IMG/VR virus record: IMGVR_UViG_3300006924_000076
Coordinates: 1-34,828 of that record
Direction: 5' to 3' (one strand)
Length of the DNA: 34,828 nt
Source: a virus
Part shown: positions 31,912 to 34,828 of the stretch, in pieces
Layout of the letters: the number at the start of each line of letters is the position of its first letter
Numbering within the stretch: position 1 is the stretch's first letter
Translations under genes and position numbers: made by a program
The notes under the pieces: model-generated
Seen by the model: only the letters and a program-made list of their open reading frames with translations
The model's database searches: none
What the model was told of the DNA's origin: nothing

Positions 31912-32910
31912 ATGTTTGAATATTTTTACAACGAAATATTGAGGAGAACCATTATATCTTTTGGTACGCTTTTCAATGATATTAGCATTAAGCATGAAGA
32001 CTCCTCAGATAACGTTGTAAGCGTTGTAAAAGTTCCTTTGGCATATGGACCTACCCAAAAGTTTTTAGCAAGACTAGAGCAGTCTCCAGACCTCAATAAA
32101 CCCTTTGCAATTACTTTGCCAAGGATGTCTTTCGAGTTTACTGGATTGACTTATGATCCATCAAGGAAAGTATCCACAACTCAAAAGTTTACAGTCAAAG
32201 ATCCAAATGATGGAACTGAGACGAAGAAGGCATATATGCCAGTTCCATATAATATGCAGTTTGAACTATCTGTCATGGCAAAATTAAATGATGATGCATT
32301 GCAAATTGTAGAACAGATCTTACCATACTTTCAACCAGCATATAACCTTTCAGTAGAGTTGGTTGAATCCATTAAAGAAAAAAGAGATGTTCCAATTGTC
32401 TTGGAAAATATCACTATGCAAGATGATTATGAAGGAGACTTCACTTCCAGAAGAGTTCTTCTTTATACATTTAGATTTACTGCAAAAACATATCTATTTG
32501 GTCCTGCATCTTCTGCAACCAAGGATATCATCAAGAAGTCTACTATCAGTTATCTTACTGGAACAGATACTTCAAATACAACAAGAGAAATTTCATATTC
32601 CTCAACTCCAAGAGCAATCAAAAATTATACTGGAGATGCAGCAACTACTCTTACTGCAGACATAACCACATCTGTAAAAACATTTGAGGTTGCAGATGGT
32701 TCTACTTTAACTAGAGGAACTTATATTGATATTGATGGAGAGGAGATGTTCATCAAATCAATTAGTGGAAATAAAATTACAGTCAATCGTGGACAAGATG
32801 GAAGTACTATTTCAACTCATTTGGGTGGAACAGAAATTCATAAAATTGATGCTGCAGATAATGCTTTGGTTGAGGCTGGAGATGACTTTGGATTTAGTGG
32901 TGGATTCTGA
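31912..32910 (+). CDS. gp15: tail sheath terminator/stabiliser gp15, C-terminally extended
   Basis: T4 gp15-like (332 aa; T4 272). In T4, gp15 forms the hexameric ring that caps the finished sheath and tube and joins the neck. The N-terminal region (MFEYFYNEILRRTIISFGTL), the PLAYGPTQKFLARLE segment (about 42-56) and the VPYNMQFELSVMAKLNDDAL segment (about 107-126) are characteristic. The last ~90 residues (about 240-325) carry a module with DGSTLTRGTYIDIDGEEM, VNRGQDG and a HLGGTEIHKI end, which is also seen in the giant and DUF4815 proteins. Its TGA overlaps the gp16 ATG by one base. Confidence 0.9.
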   Translation: MFEYFYNEILRRTIISFGTLFNDISIKHEDSSDNVVSVVKVPLAYGPTQKFLARLEQSPDLNKPFAITLPRMSFEFTGLTYDPSRKVSTTQKFTVKDPNDGTETKKAYMPVPYNMQFELSVMAKLNDDALQIVEQILPYFQPAYNLSVELVESIKEKRDVPIVLENITMQDDYEGDFTSRRVLLYTFRFTAKTYLFGPASSATKDIIKKSTISYLTGTDTSNTTREISYSSTPRAIKNYTGDAATTLTADITTSVKTFEVADGSTLTRGTYIDIDGEEMFIKSISGNKITVNRGQDGSTISTHLGGTEIHKIDAADNALVEAGDDFGFSGGF

Positions 32911-33341
32911 TGATACCCATGACAAAAAAATTTGACGGACTGAACGAAACCTTCAACACAGACGATGATCTCATTCAACCGGAAGTGATAGAAAAAAAGG
33001 TTGAAAAGATAAAAGAAACTGTTGATGATGTAAAAAAAGATTATGATTATACAAGAGGAAATTTATATTCTATAATTGAAAAAGGACAAGAAGCAATAAA
33101 CGGCATTCTCGAACTTGCTCAAGAAAGTGAAATGCCTAGAGCATATGAAGTTGCTGGACAATTAATTAAAAATGTAGCTGATGCTACTGATAAACTGATG
33201 GATCTTCAGAAAAAACTAAAAGATGTTGAAGAAGAAAAAACATCTAAAGGTCCATCTACTGTAAATAATGCTCTTTTTGTAGGGTCTACAGCAGAACTTG
33301 CAAAAATGTTAAAGGATGGACTGAAAGAAGATCCTAAATAA
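32910..33341 (+). CDS. gp16: terminase small subunit gp16
   Basis: T4 gp16-like (143 aa; T4 164). The small subunit regulates the large terminase gp17 and marks DNA for packaging. The layout fits: an N-terminal acidic segment, a long helical middle (about 35-95, with YDYTRGNLYSIIEKGQEAIN and MPRAYEVAGQLIKNVADATD) like the coiled coils of T4 gp16, and a C-terminal NNALFVGSTAELAKMLK matching the T4 NATVFMGSPTEL region. ATG at 32910 overlaps the gp15 stop; ATG at 32919 is an alternative. The place after gp13-14-15 is as in T4. Confidence 0.88.
   Translation: MIPMTKKFDGLNETFNTDDDLIQPEVIEKKVEKIKETVDDVKKDYDYTRGNLYSIIEKGQEAINGILELAQESEMPRAYEVAGQLIKNVADATDKLMDLQKKLKDVEEEKTSKGPSTVNNALFVGSTAELAKMLKDGLKEDPK
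33333..33341 (+). promoter_or_regulatory. CCTAAATAA motif over the gp16 stop
   Basis: A third CCTAAATA, here overlapping the gp16 TAA and 41 bp before the next ATG. It may be a late-promoter variant; only one base separates it from NATAAATA. A weak GGG/CCC hairpin (33345-33358) follows. Confidence 0.35.
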
Positions 33342-33382
33342 CTTCGGGAGAGAAATCCCAAAGTAAAATAGTTACTAATAGA

Positions 33383-34828
33383 ATGTCTAAAGAAGAATTG
33401 CCTTCTATTGATGATGAGATCATTAGTGATCTGCCATCAGTTGAAGATTTTATAACAGAAGAGAATGCAGAGGAACTCCCTTCTGTTGAAGAATATATCG
33501 AAAAAGAAGAAGAAGAAATCGTAGAGGAAGTAGATACTCCAGTAGACCTAACAGAAATTGTACGTCTTATAAATGACGTAAGAAAAGATATACCAGACAT
33601 TCCAGAAGTCAAATATTATGATGCAGAGTTAGAAAAACTCTGTGAAATTGTAGATCAAGTAAGATCAGAAATACCAGAAATTAAATCATATGATTCTGAA
33701 ATTGAAGCAATCTGCGGTGAGATAGATCTTGTAAAAGAAAATATTCAAGATTTGCCCGAAGTAAAATATTATGATGAACAGGTTACTTTAATTGAAGATA
33801 GAATTGATACTCTTCAAATAGAAGTAACAAATCTTCCAGAGGTCAAATATTATGATAAAGAGATTGAAGCAATCTGTGAGGCTATTGATGCTGTAAAGTC
33901 CCAGATTCCTAAGTTCCCTAAATGGGTAAATGAAGTAAATGAAGTTCCAGATTTTTCTTGGATTGGTAAAACATTTAGTGTAATTGATGATGATTTTATA
34001 AATGTAAATGATACTATCAATGAACTTAGAAATAAAGTAAATTTCAATTTAAATGAAATATCAGAAGATATTGATAAAAAATATTTTGAAAATTCTGTAA
34101 AAGTAGATGCAGAAGTTGCTAGTCTAAATGAAAAAGTAAATACTAGAATTGACGAAGAAAAAAATAAAATTTGGAAAGAACTTAGAGAATCTTCTCTTAA
34201 GATATGGGAATATCATAAAGAGTTTAAGGATGATGATAGAAAATTAAAAAAACAAGTTCTTGGAGAGTATAATAACCTCAAGAAAAATATTGACAAAGAA
34301 CTTAAAGAAATTAATTATACCAGTGTAAAAACTGACGAATTACTTCTTAAGTACTTTACAGAATTAAAGGAAGAAATTTCAGAACTTCCTGAAGTTAAGT
34401 ACTATGATAAAGATATTGATTATGTAAAATCTGACATCAAAGGTCTTTATAAAATTATTGAGGATATAAAATCTTCTCAAAATAAACTACAAGAAGAACA
34501 AAAACTTTTAGCAGAAACTAATGTTCCACTAGGTGAAGATCCTCCAGGAACAAAAAATTCAGATCCACTTACTCCACTTGATCAAAATTTTGTAACACTT
34601 GATCAACTACAACAGCATTATAAGAGATTTGTAGAGAGAGTACAATATCAACTCGGATCTATCGGTGGCGGCGGCGCAGGATTTATTAGAGATCTTGATG
34701 ATGTGACCTTTGATGCTACAGATGGTCAGTTACTGATCTATAACTCATCTACATCAAAATGGGTTGGTATTGCCAGCACTGCAGTTGGTGGTGGAGATGC
34801 ATCTACATTAGCAGAAAATACAACAGGA
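33383..34828 (+). CDS. coiled-coil fibre-like structural protein, 5' part, 482+ codons
   Basis: Open from the ATG at 33383 to the window end without a stop. After an acidic N-terminus, a segment read LPEVKYYD or close to it starts at residues 74, 98, 125, 152 and 336, each followed by a charged helix (EIEAICEAID-type), with a 24- to 27-residue period for the first four. A long charged helical region (about 225-385) follows, then a glycine hinge (SIGGGGAGF, near 429-437) and fibre-like text (DLDDVTFDATDGQLLIYN, then DASTLAENTTG). This suggests a long coiled-coil stalk leading to a fibre domain. The position between small terminase and the expected large terminase is occupied in T4-like cyanophages by similar genes, as I recall. 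It is cut by the window. Confidence 0.8.
   Translation, partial: MSKEELPSIDDEIISDLPSVEDFITEENAEELPSVEEYIEKEEEEIVEEVDTPVDLTEIVRLINDVRKDIPDIPEVKYYDAELEKLCEIVDQVRSEIPEIKSYDSEIEAICGEIDLVKENIQDLPEVKYYDEQVTLIEDRIDTLQIEVTNLPEVKYYDKEIEAICEAIDAVKSQIPKFPKWVNEVNEVPDFSWIGKTFSVIDDDFINVNDTINELRNKVNFNLNEISEDIDKKYFENSVKVDAEVASLNEKVNTRIDEEKNKIWKELRESSLKIWEYHKEFKDDDRKLKKQVLGEYNNLKKNIDKELKEINYTSVKTDELLLKYFTELKEEISELPEVKYYDKDIDYVKSDIKGLYKIIEDIKSSQNKLQEEQKLLAETNVPLGEDPPGTKNSDPLTPLDQNFVTLDQLQQHYKRFVERVQYQLGSIGGGGAGFIRDLDDVTFDATDGQLLIYNSSTSKWVGIASTAVGGGDASTLAENTTG

Overview
This window is a late-structural region of a T4-like marine cyanomyovirus (a Synechococcus or Prochlorococcus myophage). The evidence is the order of recognisable T4 baseplate, neck and packaging genes (25, 6, [7 position], 8, [9-12/wac position], 13, 14, 15, 16), the AT-rich coding sequence, T4-type late promoters (TATAAATA / NATAAATA), and oversized Gly/Thr/Ser-rich beta-strand virion proteins typical of marine T4-likes. 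Every gene I support is on the + strand. No tRNA, CRISPR, insertion sequence or integrase is visible.

Layout. 1-218: a short ORF closed by a clear intrinsic terminator. 219-651: a non-coding region dense in repeats: nested inverted repeats, three tandem ~21-bp units each carrying a DnaA-box-like core plus a fourth inverted core, a 24-bp direct repeat at 34-bp period, a late promoter and a host-type sigma-70 promoter. 652-2269: small phage genes and a DxD glycosyltransferase-like gene, served by three TTGACA-N17-TATNNT promoters in about 725 bp. 2290-3158: two conserved-looking genes of unknown function. 3199-21221: baseplate wedge genes gp25 and gp6, a 4064-residue protein in the gp7 position, a 576-residue fibre-like protein ending in a cupredoxin-like domain, and gp8. 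21228-28796: a 2522-residue DUF4815-type structural protein where T4 has genes 9-12 and wac. 28796-29568: three small overlapping genes. 29594-33341: gp13, gp14 (neck), gp15 (sheath terminator) and gp16 (small terminase). 33383-34828: the 5' part of a coiled-coil, fibre-like gene that runs off the window.

How they work together. gp25, gp6, the gp7-position giant and gp8 should form the baseplate wedge; the fibre-like and DUF4815 proteins probably decorate its periphery; gp13/gp14 seal the DNA-filled head; gp15 caps the tail; gp16 works with the large terminase expected just downstream. The most striking observation is that a few small beta-rich repeat modules recur across otherwise unrelated members of this machine: the giant, gp8, the DUF4815 protein, gp14 and gp15. 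Some of these proteins are much longer than their T4 counterparts for this reason. The left end (219-1330) looks like a regulatory, possibly replication-related, junction between early-type and late transcription units.
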